DNA of 64,000 nt from Thiomicrorhabdus sp965603495 (GTDB lineage Bacteria; Pseudomonadota; Gammaproteobacteria; Thiomicrospirales; Thiomicrospiraceae), in the NCBI GenBank assembly GCA_965603495.1, contig CBFDDF010000001.1:496001-560000 (forward strand). Reading direction: 5' to 3'. The translations under genes and the position numbers were made by a program. Below are positions 1 to 8,649 of the stretch, piece by piece (position 1 is the stretch's first letter; the number at the start of each line of letters is the position of its first letter). Under the pieces are notes generated by a model. The model was not told the origin of the DNA and made no database searches. It worked only from the letters and a program-made list of their open reading frames with translations.

Positions 1-685
1 TGTCGACGGTGGTTTTAAGTTCGCCTTGTACGCGTTGATCCATGCGTGCTGAGAAATTACCCGAGGCCAATGCTTGCATAATGGTGTCCAGAGACTCCAT
101 GGTAATTGCGACACTCTCAATTGAAGAATTTACATTATCCCTGAAATCTGCTAAATCCCCCTGGACTTCAATATCTATTTTTTGGTTAAACGCACCATTG
201 GCAACTAAGCTGAGCTTGGCATTGGTTTCATCAAAGACGTTTTTCAAATTACCAGTCAGGTTGTTGAAGCTATTGATGACACTGCCGACTTCATCAGAGT
301 GTAACGCATTCAAGATTTTGGAAAAATCATTACTATGGGTGATTTCTTCAATACCATTTTGCATGGATTGCAGTGGACGAGCGATTTTACCGATTAGGGT
401 AAAGTACATCAGGGCAATGAACAGTAGAACGGCAATCACCACAGCGACGATAAACATATCGATAAGTTGGTTGGTCGACACAATAAGAGACTGAAATTGT
501 TGGGCTTGGCTAGCCGCCACCAGCTCTTGTATTGTTTGCCATTGATCCAACAGGATTTGTGTATTTGATTTGATCATCAGGAAAGCGGAAACGAAAAATA
601 CCCCCGCAAAAACCATCATGATTAATAGCAAGTAACTTAAGGTCGTTATTTTAGTCTTGCTCCAAGCCGTTTTAAGTGAAAACAT
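1..685 (-). CDS. Methyl-accepting chemotaxis protein, N-terminal part (runs off the window)
   Basis: I translated 228 codons from the ATG at 685 downward with no stop, so the 3' part lies outside the window. The start has a good ribosome site (GGAGAGG) upstream. A first membrane helix spans about residues 14-38, a short periplasmic stretch of about 35 residues follows, and a second helix spans about 76-98. A HAMP-like segment begins at about 99 (KIARPLQSM) and continues into a second helical repeat. This is the layout of a chemoreceptor; the signalling domain itself is not visible. The very small periplasmic loop is unlike a classic ligand-binding domain and suggests sensing through the membrane or cytoplasm (inference). 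Confidence 0.8.
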   Translation of the reverse strand, partial: MFSLKTAWSKTKITTLSYLLLIMMVFAGVFFVSAFLMIKSNTQILLDQWQTIQELVAASQAQQFQSLIVSTNQLIDMFIVAVVIAVLLFIALMYFTLIGKIARPLQSMQNGIEEITHSNDFSKILNALHSDEVGSVINSFNNLTGNLKNVFDETNAKLSLVANGAFNQKIDIEVQGDLADFRDNVNSSIESVAITMESLDTIMQALASGNFSARMDQRVQGELKTTVD

Positions 686-875
686 TTACTGTTTACCTCT
701 CCATAAAATTAATGGGTGGCATAATACGATAATTAAGGGCTTGTCGCTATGATTCTGTTGCCTTTAAGCGCTCAAATTTTCCATGTGCTCATAAGTGCAC
801 TTGATAAGCTCTGATAAGGGTTGTTTATACGTATGATTGAGGCGAGGGTGACTGAATGTGATGTAAAAGATAAAA

Positions 876-1571
876 TCAGCGGGGAAGTTGCCAGTCAATA
901 GGGTGGTTTGAGTGCGCCGTAAGATAGTCATTGGTTTGAGAAAAGGGGTGACTGCCAAAAAAACCACGGTAGGCTGATAGTGGTGACGGGTGCGGGCTCT
1001 CAATCACTAAGTGTCTATGGCGATCAATGACATTGCCTTTTTTCTGTGCATAAGCGCCCCATAAAATAAACACACAATGCTCACGCTGAGTATTGACTGC
1101 TTGAATGATCGCATCGGTAAAGGTTTCCCAACCCTTATTTTGATGAGAATTGGCTTGACCAGCTTCGACGGTTAATACTGCATTAAGGAGTAATACGCCT
1201 TGTTCCGCCCAAGGTTGTAAAAACCCTGTGTGGCTATTGTCGACCTGAACATCAGTGAGTAATTCTTTATTGATGTTCTGTAAGGATTTTGGCAGCGGTT
1301 TAACCTCTGGCAATACAGAGAAGCACAAGCCGTGCGCATGGCCAACGGTAGGATAAGGGTCTTGGCCTAAGATCACCACTTTGACTTCAGAGAGTGGCGT
1401 GCTTTGTAAAGCGTTAAACCACAGGTTTTTGGGGGGTAATATTGCTTTTCCCAGGCGCAGTTCCGAGGCGAGAAAAATTTGTAAACTCTGCATGTAAGGC
1501 TGTTGCAGTTGGTTTTCTACAACAGACTGCCAATCATGGGGTAACTCATTAGGTAAATTCAGCTCAAACAT
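876..1571 (-). CDS. ung: Uracil-DNA glycosylase, family 1
   Basis: Removes uracil from DNA, starting base-excision repair. The water-activating motif reads GQDPYP (catalytic Asp at about residue 71) followed by GHAHGLCFSV, and the leucine-loop motif HPSPLSAYRGFFGSHPFS lies near the C-terminus, so the family assignment is firm. The usual His after GQDPY is Pro here, a variant I believe occurs in other bacteria. I chose the ATG at 1571 because alignment by eye with the E. coli enzyme starts there; an in-frame TTG at 1583 would add four residues. It lies just behind pdxH on the same strand and is probably cotranscribed with it. Confidence 0.95.
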   Translation of the reverse strand: MFELNLPNELPHDWQSVVENQLQQPYMQSLQIFLASELRLGKAILPPKNLWFNALQSTPLSEVKVVILGQDPYPTVGHAHGLCFSVLPEVKPLPKSLQNINKELLTDVQVDNSHTGFLQPWAEQGVLLLNAVLTVEAGQANSHQNKGWETFTDAIIQAVNTQREHCVFILWGAYAQKKGNVIDRHRHLVIESPHPSPLSAYRGFFGSHPFSQTNDYLTAHSNHPIDWQLPR

Positions 1572-1594
1572 CTTTGAAGTCAATTACTTTGTGG

Positions 1595-2272
1595 TTAAGG
1601 TGAAAGTCGAGCGACAGACCATGAATGCTCAAGTGAGTTTTGCTCAGTTGATGCTTCATCCGTCTCTAAAATGAAACTAAAACGGTCATGTAAGCGATTC
1701 GGGCGACCTTGCCAAAATTCAAATTTATGCGCTGTCAAACGATAGCCTCCCCAATGGGCGGGATGCGGCACTTTACTATTGGCAAAGCGTTCAGCATTCT
1801 CGGCGAAGGCCGTTTCTAGTGCATCACGACTGGTAACTTCATGGCTTTGCGAAGACGTAAAGGCGGCCAGTTGGCTGTCTTTAGGTCGAGAATGAAAATA
1901 GGCCTCAGATTCTGCTAAAGAGGTTTTGCTTAATACGCCTTCAATCCGAATTTGACGATCCAGTTCGGGCCAAAAGAACAGCAGCGCCGCTTTAGGATTG
2001 TCGATAATTTGTTGGCCCTTATCGCTCTCGTAATGCGTGTAGAACACGAAGCCATTTTGATTGAACTCTTTCAGCAGAACAACACGGCTATGGGGTTGGC
2101 CGTTGGCGTCAACCGTCGCCACCGACATGGCGGTTGGATCTTTGACCGTTGCCTGCATGGCTTCATCCATCCACTGAGTGAATTGGCTAAAAGGGGAGGC
2201 TTGTAATTGCGCTCTGCTTAGGCCTGAATATTGATACTCACGGCGCTCTTGATGGTAATCTCGATTTGGCAT
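1595..2272 (-). CDS. pdxH: Pyridoxamine/pyridoxine 5'-phosphate oxidase
   Basis: FMN-dependent oxidase that makes pyridoxal 5'-phosphate in the cytoplasm, by the salvage and de novo routes. The 225 residues match the family end to end: N-terminal YQYSGL segment, the FMN-binding block around SRVVLLKEF and FVFYTHYESDKG, the WPELDRQIRIEG strand, HSRPKDSQLAAFTS, and the C-terminal W...RLHDRF and ARLSP motifs. The ATG at 2272 fits the usual family length. ung follows within about 25 bases on the same strand, and parE diverges upstream. Confidence 0.96.
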   Translation of the reverse strand: MPNRDYHQERREYQYSGLSRAQLQASPFSQFTQWMDEAMQATVKDPTAMSVATVDANGQPHSRVVLLKEFNQNGFVFYTHYESDKGQQIIDNPKAALLFFWPELDRQIRIEGVLSKTSLAESEAYFHSRPKDSQLAAFTSSQSHEVTSRDALETAFAENAERFANSKVPHPAHWGGYRLTAHKFEFWQGRPNRLHDRFSFILETDEASTEQNSLEHSWSVARLSP

Positions 2273-2441
2273 AATAATATGATATGATTCCAGGAAATCT
2301 TTGGACGGAGCAAAAGTTTAAGTCTAAAACTTGAGTAAGATTTACATCTTACAGCCTTGGTTCCGCTAAAAGGTCTGCCTTAGTTAATTTAAAAAAATTC
2401 GTTTATATAATACTTTCATTTTATCACTAGGAGTCTTCACT

Positions 2442-4328
2442 GTGAGTGAAAACTACAATGCCTCAGAAATTGAAGTCTTAACCGGGTTAGATCCAGTGCG
2501 CAAACGCCCTGGGATGTATACCGATACGACTCGCCCTAACCATCTTGCTCAAGAAGTCATTGATAACAGTGTCGATGAAGCCATTGCTGGGTTTGCCGAC
2601 GATATTACCGTGACGCATTATGCGGATGGCTCAATGAGCGTTTTGGATAACGGTCGAGGCATGCCCGTTGATATTCATCCGGAAGAGGGCGTTTCTGGTG
2701 TAGAGGTCATTATGACTCGTCTGCATGCAGGTGGAAAGTTTTCTAATAAGGCCTATCAGTTTTCCGGTGGTTTACACGGTGTCGGTATCTCGGTGGTGAA
2801 TGCCTTGTCTAACAAGGTCGAGATTGTCATTCGACGTGATAGTCAAATACACGCCATCAGCTTTGCCAACGGTGAAGTCTTGTCGCCCCTGGAAGTGACT
2901 GGCAAAGTGGGCAAGAAAAACACCGGTACCTTTGTGCGCTTCTGGCCGGATGCCAAATTTTTTGATTCCCCAAAATATGCTTTAACAAAACTGAAACACT
3001 TATTGAGAGCCAAAGCGGTTTTAAGTCCGGGTCTGAGAATGACCTTTATAGATGAAGTCTCCAATGAAACCACCGAATGGTTTTTTGAAGATGGTTTAAA
3101 AGACTATTTAAACGATGCTTTAGATGGCTTAGAGCGTGTACCGGTCGAAGGCTTTATTGGCGAAAGTAATGCTGAGAATGAAGGCGTTTCTTGGGCGATT
3201 ACTTGGTTATTAGAACCAAGTGAAGCCTTGATGGAAAGTTACGTCAACCTGATTCCAACCCCGCAAGGTGGGACGCATGTTAATGGTTTACGTGCAGGTG
3301 CGACGGATGCGATTCGTGAGTTTTGTGAATTCCGTAACCTGATTCCGCGTGGCGTTAAAATCACCCCAGAAGACGCTTGGCAAAATGTGGCTTTTGTATT
3401 GTCGGCAAAAGTACGTGAGCCGCAATTTGCAGGGCAAATTAAAGAGCGTCTCTCTTCACGAGAATGTGTGCCGTTTATTTCCGGCGTGGTGAAAGACGCT
3501 TTGAGTTTATGGCTCAACCAGCATACCGAAGTGGCCGAGAAAATCGCCGACTTGGTTATCCAGAACGCGTCTAATCGCAGTAAAAAAGCCAAGAAAGTTA
3601 CCCGTAAAAAGATTACCTCTGGACCAGCTTTGCCGGGTAAATTGGCCGACTGTACCGACACCGACTTAACCCGCACCGAACTGTTTTTGGTAGAGGGTGA
3701 CTCCGCGGGCGGTTCTGCCAAACAAGCACGCGATAAAAACTTTCAAGCGATTATGCCGTTGCGCGGCAAAATCTTAAATACTTGGGAAGTCGAATCGGGT
3801 CAAGTATTGGCGTCGCAAGAAATTCACGATATCAGCGTTGCTATTGGTGTCGATCCGGGTTCGGATGATATCTCTGGATTACGTTACGGTAAAATCTGTA
3901 TTCTTGCCGATGCGGATTCTGATGGACTGCATATCGCCACCCTGATTTGCGCGCTGTTTGTCCGCCACTTCACCAGTCTCGTTGAACAAGGCCATATTTT
4001 TGTCGCCATGCCACCACTGTATCGTATCGATGTGGGTAAAAAAGTTTTTTACGCATTAGATGAAGCGGAACGCCAAGGCGTATTAGATCGCATTGAAGCG
4101 GAAAAAATGACCGGTAAAATTTCAGTCACTCGATTCAAAGGCTTGGGTGAGATGAATCCTCCACAGTTACGCGAAACCACCATGTTACCAGCGAGCCGAC
4201 GTTTGCTGCAATTACAGTTGAGTGACCATGGTGCGGTCAATGAAATGATGGACAAGTTATTGGCCAAGAAACGGTCTGCAGACCGTAAGGTTTGGTTGGA
4301 AGACAAAGGGGATTTGGCCGAGGTCTAA
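2442..4328 (+). CDS. parE: DNA topoisomerase IV subunit B
   Basis: ATPase subunit of topoisomerase IV, which decatenates daughter chromosomes together with ParC (here 33 kb away). The GHKL ATPase motifs are intact: EVIDNSVDEA, DNGRGMPVD and GGLHGVGISVVNALS. The C-terminal TOPRIM motifs LVEGDSAGG and ILADADSDGLH are also present. At 628 residues it has ParE length and lacks the insert of the longer GyrB. The start is GTG at 2442 with TAGGAG nine bases upstream; a TATAAT box at 2406-2411 may be the promoter -10, though no clear -35 precedes it. Confidence 0.95.
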   Translation: MSENYNASEIEVLTGLDPVRKRPGMYTDTTRPNHLAQEVIDNSVDEAIAGFADDITVTHYADGSMSVLDNGRGMPVDIHPEEGVSGVEVIMTRLHAGGKFSNKAYQFSGGLHGVGISVVNALSNKVEIVIRRDSQIHAISFANGEVLSPLEVTGKVGKKNTGTFVRFWPDAKFFDSPKYALTKLKHLLRAKAVLSPGLRMTFIDEVSNETTEWFFEDGLKDYLNDALDGLERVPVEGFIGESNAENEGVSWAITWLLEPSEALMESYVNLIPTPQGGTHVNGLRAGATDAIREFCEFRNLIPRGVKITPEDAWQNVAFVLSAKVREPQFAGQIKERLSSRECVPFISGVVKDALSLWLNQHTEVAEKIADLVIQNASNRSKKAKKVTRKKITSGPALPGKLADCTDTDLTRTELFLVEGDSAGGSAKQARDKNFQAIMPLRGKILNTWEVESGQVLASQEIHDISVAIGVDPGSDDISGLRYGKICILADADSDGLHIATLICALFVRHFTSLVEQGHIFVAMPPLYRIDVGKKVFYALDEAERQGVLDRIEAEKMTGKISVTRFKGLGEMNPPQLRETTMLPASRRLLQLQLSDHGAVNEMMDKLLAKKRSADRKVWLEDKGDLAEV

Positions 4329-4460
4329 TGGGTTGGCTTATTGGTTTAATTTGAACACTCCAGTTTTAAATTACAGAGTCCTTCATTTCGTGTTCAGTGA
4401 ATAACTCAAGGCTAAATTACATTAGCCAGGAGTCTTAATCAGTATTTTTTAGATAGATAC

Positions 4461-4494
4461 AAAAAAGCCTCAACATCTATTTGATGTTAAGGCT
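4461..4494 (-). terminator. Rho-independent terminator
   Basis: A hairpin (about 12 bp with one mismatch, arms 4466-4477 and 4483-4494) is followed on the minus strand by a run of six T. It ends the minus-strand gene that finishes at 4520. Confidence 0.85.
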
Positions 4495-4519
4495 TTCATA
4501 AAAACACAGCTATTTTACC

Positions 4520-5248
4520 TTAGAAGCTTTTCGATACCTCTAAAGAAAGATAAGGGCCTGACGGTCCACGGTAGGTGTCAGGGTCAGCATGACCAGCTGC
4601 AACTGAAACCATTACTGGAATAAGCTTTTTAACTGTAAGGAAGACGCCTAATCGGCGTTCAGCATATTCCTGATCACCTAATGACACAGCTTCTGCACCA
4701 ACGACTACACCAGAAAACTCATGACCACCCCTTACACGTGCCCAGTATCTCTCTTTAGCGGTCCCATAGCTCGCGGTTAGTGAGCCGTAATTAGGAGAGG
4801 CAAAATCTGTTTCAAGCTCTGCTTGTACTTTGATACCATTATCTGCGCCACGGTTTGTATCAAAGAGATTGTCCGGAGATAGTTCATGATCTTCATAATC
4901 TAAACCAATATAAGCACGTGCAGAAAAGGTGTCCATTACCTTTTGATAGCCAAGCAATAACTCATAATTATCTGCTTTGCCATCTATCGGTTCATCTAAG
5001 GTTGTTTTGTAGTCATAATTCGCGTGACCAGCGAGCGCTCTAATGACAAAACCGTCTGAGAGAATATCGCCACTGAAATGGTGGATTAGGCCAATATAAG
5101 AATAATTAGCACTTTCTCTTATGTCTCCACCAGCAAAAAAGATTGTGCTATCACTCTCCATTTCATCAGCATTAGCAGCTCCTGAAAAGCCGATAACGCA
5201 GGCTATTGCGGTGGTCGATACATTTTTTAAAATCGTATTTAAAATCAT
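4520..5248 (-). CDS. Predicted outer-membrane beta-barrel protein, BcsS-like
   Basis: A 242-residue protein with a signal peptide (cleavage expected after the SGAANA segment near residue 27). The rest is rich in alternating polar/apolar strands, with aromatic residues such as YSYIGLIHHFSG, YELLLGYQKV and ARAYIGLDYEDHEL, and ends in a terminal Phe (VSKSF), as outer-membrane barrels do. The FFAGGD start and overall pattern recall the BcsS family (CBP_BcsS), named for neighbours of cellulose genes in other bacteria, but no cellulose gene is seen here. It follows the binding-protein gene by 56 bp on the same strand. The barrel call is moderately sure and the family name tentative. Confidence 0.55.
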   Translation of the reverse strand: MILNTILKNVSTTAIACVIGFSGAANADEMESDSTIFFAGGDIRESANYSYIGLIHHFSGDILSDGFVIRALAGHANYDYKTTLDEPIDGKADNYELLLGYQKVMDTFSARAYIGLDYEDHELSPDNLFDTNRGADNGIKVQAELETDFASPNYGSLTASYGTAKERYWARVRGGHEFSGVVVGAEAVSLGDQEYAERRLGVFLTVKKLIPVMVSVAAGHADPDTYRGPSGPYLSLEVSKSF

Positions 5249-5304
5249 CTTATTATTCCCGTTTTTTGATCAAGTTACACTATTCATACTAAGAACTAAT
5301 AGTG

Positions 5305-6882
5305 TTATCTTTTCTTCTCGAATGACATGTTCCCAAAAAAATGAACCGGTGAGGTAACGCCCGTTACTTCACTCTTGTATGCAACAGGCTCAAAAAATTG
5401 GCCAAGCAGACCAAAAGCGCCTATTTCAAAAAGACGTGTCTGTATTTTAGTGGCAATTTGATTTGCTTCTTCTCTAGTTTTAGCTTGTAGATAATCAGAG
5501 CGGTACTGTTCAAGGGCTTCATCAGCAGGCCACCCAAACCAACCGCTGTCGCGGTCACCAGAAAAGGCAATGGCCATAGGGTTGCTTAAATCAGCTGCAA
5601 TCCACCAAGTATGGAACATATTCCAACCGCCATCTTTCAATGAACCCCGGTTAGATCGGCGTTCAACTAATGTCGCCCAAGTCATATCCTGTATCTCAAC
5701 CTTCATTCCAATCTGACGTAGCTTTTCGGCGGTTACTTGAGTAAATGCTGAGATAACAGGAATATCCGTAGGGTTAAAGATTACGACAGGAGTTCCGTCA
5801 TAGTTGGTTTTTTGAAGCGCTTGTTTAGCAACTTCTAAGCTTGCTACTTTCATGACATCATTGCCCGCATCATTTTCAAATTCCGTTCCACAAGGAAAGA
5901 CGGAATAGCAAGTTCTCCAATATTTTTGATCACCAAGAGAAGCTGACATATAGTCATTCTGATCCATTGCCATGATGACTGCACGGCGTACTGCTACATC
6001 ATTAAAAGGTGGTATCAAGCTATTAAAGCGTGCCATGGCAACATTACCCAATGGATCGGTAAAGGCAATTACGATGCCTCTTTTGCCTTCTAGCATCGGT
6101 ATGTCTTTAGTCGCGACGGATTCTACATAATCAACTTCACGATTCAGAAGTGCATTAGCCGCTGCGGTTCTGTCCGAATAAAATTTCCATTCGATTCTAT
6201 CAAGCTTTGGAAGTTTGCTACCGGCAGCTAACGAAGTTTTTTCTGTTCGTGCCACGTAATTCTCATTTTTAACGTACACGACTTTTTTTCCAGGTATCCA
6301 TTCATCTTTCTTGAAGATATAAGGACCTGAACCAATTGGATCTTTGATTGCAGTGAAAGGATCCGTTTGTGCAATGCGTTTTGGCATCATGAATGGGACG
6401 TTGGATGATAGTTTGGCTAGTACATTAGGCACAAATCCATCAGTAATATGTAGCTTCATTTCAATTGTTTTGTCATCCGTTGCAGACAAATTCTTGATAT
6501 TTTTAAACAATAACTGACCTTCTCCATCACGCTTGCCCCAGCGTTCTAAAGAGGCAACGCAGTCTTCAGCGGTTACATTTGTCCCATCGTGCCACTTAAG
6601 GCCTTCTCTTAACTTAAAGGTCCAGGTTTTCTTATCATCGGAAAGCGACCATGTGTCCACCATTTGTGGTTCTGGTTCAAGCATTTCATTCATAGAAAAC
6701 AATGTGTCATAGACTAGGTAGCCATGACTACGGGTAATGTAAGCGGTTGTCCATATAGGATCCAGCACTTTCAATTCTGCATGAGGGGCAACGCGCAAGG
6801 TTTGATTGCTACAGCCTTGCAATAGTAAAAGAAACGCTATGCTCACAATAGAGAGGAGTTTATTGTTTGTTAAATAAGACAT
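5305..6882 (-). CDS. Family 5 extracellular solute-binding lipoprotein (peptide/nickel-type ABC transporter)
   Basis: Binds a peptide-like or metal-chelate ligand for an ABC importer. The lipobox LLQGC near residues 20-24 predicts a lipoprotein. The body matches SBP_bac_5: VLDPIWTTAYITRSHGYLVYDTL near the start, then WTFKLREGLKWHDGT, IGSGPYIFKK, DRTAAANALLNREVDYVE, and ARFNSLIPPFNDVAVRRAV. At 525 residues it has the usual length. No permease or ATPase genes lie beside it, so it is an orphan binding protein in this window. The neighbours on the same strand are the barrel-like protein and the secreted hydrolase. Confidence 0.88.
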   Translation of the reverse strand: MSYLTNNKLLSIVSIAFLLLLQGCSNQTLRVAPHAELKVLDPIWTTAYITRSHGYLVYDTLFSMNEMLEPEPQMVDTWSLSDDKKTWTFKLREGLKWHDGTNVTAEDCVASLERWGKRDGEGQLLFKNIKNLSATDDKTIEMKLHITDGFVPNVLAKLSSNVPFMMPKRIAQTDPFTAIKDPIGSGPYIFKKDEWIPGKKVVYVKNENYVARTEKTSLAAGSKLPKLDRIEWKFYSDRTAAANALLNREVDYVESVATKDIPMLEGKRGIVIAFTDPLGNVAMARFNSLIPPFNDVAVRRAVIMAMDQNDYMSASLGDQKYWRTCYSVFPCGTEFENDAGNDVMKVASLEVAKQALQKTNYDGTPVVIFNPTDIPVISAFTQVTAEKLRQIGMKVEIQDMTWATLVERRSNRGSLKDGGWNMFHTWWIAADLSNPMAIAFSGDRDSGWFGWPADEALEQYRSDYLQAKTREEANQIATKIQTRLFEIGAFGLLGQFFEPVAYKSEVTGVTSPVHFFGNMSFEKKR

Positions 6883-7070
6883 AATCTAATTTTTCCTTTT
6901 GGTATCACTACAAATTAATCAATTACTAAATATAAGGAATCGTAATCAGAATAGCAGTAATTATTAACCAAGGAAAGACATTGTAGAACTAGAAAGAATA
7001 AACTTGATAGAGATCAATTGCTTGCTGTATTGCGCGCTAAGAGCGTTCTATTAACATGGCAAAAGCGCAA

Positions 7071-8006
7071 TTATTGCGCTTCAGTTTTGGCTAGTTTCAG
7101 GAGTGTTTGATTAACAAACTTCTGATTCGTGTTGAGGCTAAGATGATCATTAAAAAAGGCAAGCATCGTCATTCGACTATCCTTTGCCGCTTCTTTGTTA
7201 TAACCAACCAGTTTCCCCATATATTTTTGGGGAATAATATTCACGTCAAAAGAGTGAGCCGCTTCTGGGTAAACCGTGACACGCAACTCTTTACCAGTGG
7301 AAACCACTTTTTTACAAGATTGTGGTGGAACCCAGTCATCCTTAGCGCCACCCAAGACCAACAATGGTGATGAAAGGTTTACTGTTCGACTGCCAAATGC
7401 ACCGCACCAAGGATAGTAGGCGACAACAGCACGAAATCCCAAGTCAGATTTTTTTGAGTTGGCGACATTGATCGCAACACTTCCACCATTGCTTTGCCCC
7501 ATTAAAAAGATATTGTTTACATCAACAAAGTCTCGAGTTTTTAAGTATTGCATGGCATCAAAAGCATCGACTGTACGGTACTCTCTGGCGTCTTTTAATT
7601 TTTTGAAGCTGGCGCAAACCTCTCCACCTGAGTTTCTTCGCGGACCAAAGCTATCAAGGTTTAGTACTGCAAATCCATTTTCAATCAAAAAACCAGTATA
7701 CGAGGATAAAGCTGTTCGCACCGCTGGTTGCCAGCCGCCACAGCCGTGCATCATGATAACAGTAGGGAACGGGCCTTCCCCTGCAGGTTTGGATAAGTTT
7801 GCGCTTAAAAGCACTTTCTGAGATTTGTATGTTTCAGACGATTCAAACTTCACCTTGTCATAATCATTGTATGCAAAACTCGGTGATGTAACGAAACTAG
7901 ACGCTACAAAAATTAAAGCGAAGGACGCAATACCTCGACATGTTTTCGCTAAGGTTTGTTTTGATTGATAAAGCACCGTACTTTTCGTTTGAATAGAATT
8001 TTTCAT
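7071..8006 (-). CDS. Secreted dienelactone-hydrolase-like alpha/beta hydrolase
   Basis: An alpha/beta hydrolase with nucleophile elbow GQSNGG, oxyanion-side motif MHGCGGW, acid in GAKDDWVPP and catalytic His in AAHSFD, so the triad looks complete. A signal peptide (hydrophobic IASFALIFVASSFVTSPSFA) sends it to the periplasm or outside. The substrate cannot be told. I chose the ATG at 8006 because GGAGG sits six bases upstream. A longer reading from a TTG at 8027 would run through that ribosome site and is unlikely. It diverges from the PqqD/ATP-grasp operon across a 385-bp gap. Confidence 0.8.
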   Translation of the reverse strand: MKNSIQTKSTVLYQSKQTLAKTCRGIASFALIFVASSFVTSPSFAYNDYDKVKFESSETYKSQKVLLSANLSKPAGEGPFPTVIMMHGCGGWQPAVRTALSSYTGFLIENGFAVLNLDSFGPRRNSGGEVCASFKKLKDAREYRTVDAFDAMQYLKTRDFVDVNNIFLMGQSNGGSVAINVANSKKSDLGFRAVVAYYPWCGAFGSRTVNLSSPLLVLGGAKDDWVPPQSCKKVVSTGKELRVTVYPEAAHSFDVNIIPQKYMGKLVGYNKEAAKDSRMTMLAFFNDHLSLNTNQKFVNQTLLKLAKTEAQ

Positions 8007-8391
8007 TTGAAACCTCCGATTTATCAAATTCCTTTATTTATACTTATATTATACCGCACATAAGCTGCTGTTTTATCAATACTTTTAATGCGTTGAGTTG
8101 CTGGTTAGTATTGGCTGTTTCGTGGGTGGAATGATGTAATAGTCAGTATCGACGGGAAGCTTCACGTGTTTGTTAATGCGGCTTGGTATCAACTTATTTA
8201 ATGCCAGTAATGCTAAGTAGAGATTCTTGAAGAGGGTTTCTGAATTGTTGTATTGGCAACGTATTCTTGACGCTCCTCAATTTTTAATCGTATTGTTCAG
8301 AGTTTGTTATTGAAATGAGTGACAACTCAGTTGAGTTTGCGTAGACTCAAAATCCTATTTTAAATCGGAATGAATGCTTTAGGTGAGGTAA
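8007..8391. other. Intergenic region between divergent hydrolase and PqqD/ATP-grasp operon
   Basis: No gene was seen. It holds the likely promoter of the rightward operon (TTGACG at 8267 and TATTGT at 8291) and a 14-bp palindrome, AACTCAGTTGAGTT, at 8324-8337. This is a possible operator just downstream of that promoter. Confidence 0.6.
8267..8296 (+). promoter_or_regulatory. Candidate sigma-70 promoter of the PqqD/ATP-grasp operon
   Basis: TTGACG at 8267-8272 and TATTGT at 8291-8296 are separated by 18 bases and lie about 95 bases before the first ATG. The match is fair and was judged by eye only. Confidence 0.45.
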
Positions 8392-8649
8392 ATGACTGCT
8401 GAAAATAAGGCTCAAAAGACACCCATATTACGTTTTTATGGCGATGAATTTGTATTTAATACTACGTCAGGGATGTTTTATCGTGTTACGGCAACAGCAG
8501 GATTTCTGTTGCGAAACCTCGTCGCTGGAGCGAAGGATGATCAATTGGTGACTCTTTTGCAGGAGCGCTATGGCATTGATCGGACAACCGCAATACGCGA
8601 TGTAGAATTACTGCTAAATAACCTCATTGAATTAGGAGTTATAGATTGA
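8392..8649 (+). CDS. PqqD-like small protein (RiPP-recognition-element fold)
   Basis: An 85-residue protein that resembles PqqD-family proteins. It opens with two or three beta strands (LRFYGDEFVFNTTSGMFYRV) and continues with a helical winged-helix part in which acidic and Leu residues recur (LLQERYGIDRTTAIRDVELLLNNLIELGVID). In known systems such domains hold a precursor peptide for a modifying enzyme. No precursor peptide was recognised nearby. Its stop overlaps the start of the ATP-grasp gene, so the two are translationally coupled. The ribosome site GGTGAGG precedes the ATG. The fold call is good; the partner is unknown. Confidence 0.7.
   Translation: MTAENKAQKTPILRFYGDEFVFNTTSGMFYRVTATAGFLLRNLVAGAKDDQLVTLLQERYGIDRTTAIRDVELLLNNLIELGVID

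Noticed and set aside
42..494. Rightward reading frame of 150 codons opposite the first chemoreceptor
   Set aside because: The other strand encodes a convincing receptor with membrane helices and HAMP. This frame has no domain or ribosome site.
2442..4328. GyrB
   Set aside because: The length of 628 residues and absence of the large C-terminal insert fit ParE, and a matching ParC is in the window.
4520..5248. Part of a cellulose synthesis operon because of BcsS likeness
   Set aside because: No bcs gene is nearby; only the barrel-like character is supported.
7071..8027. Longer start (TTG at 8027) for the secreted hydrolase
   Set aside because: The strong GGAGG lies inside that extension and serves the ATG at 8006.
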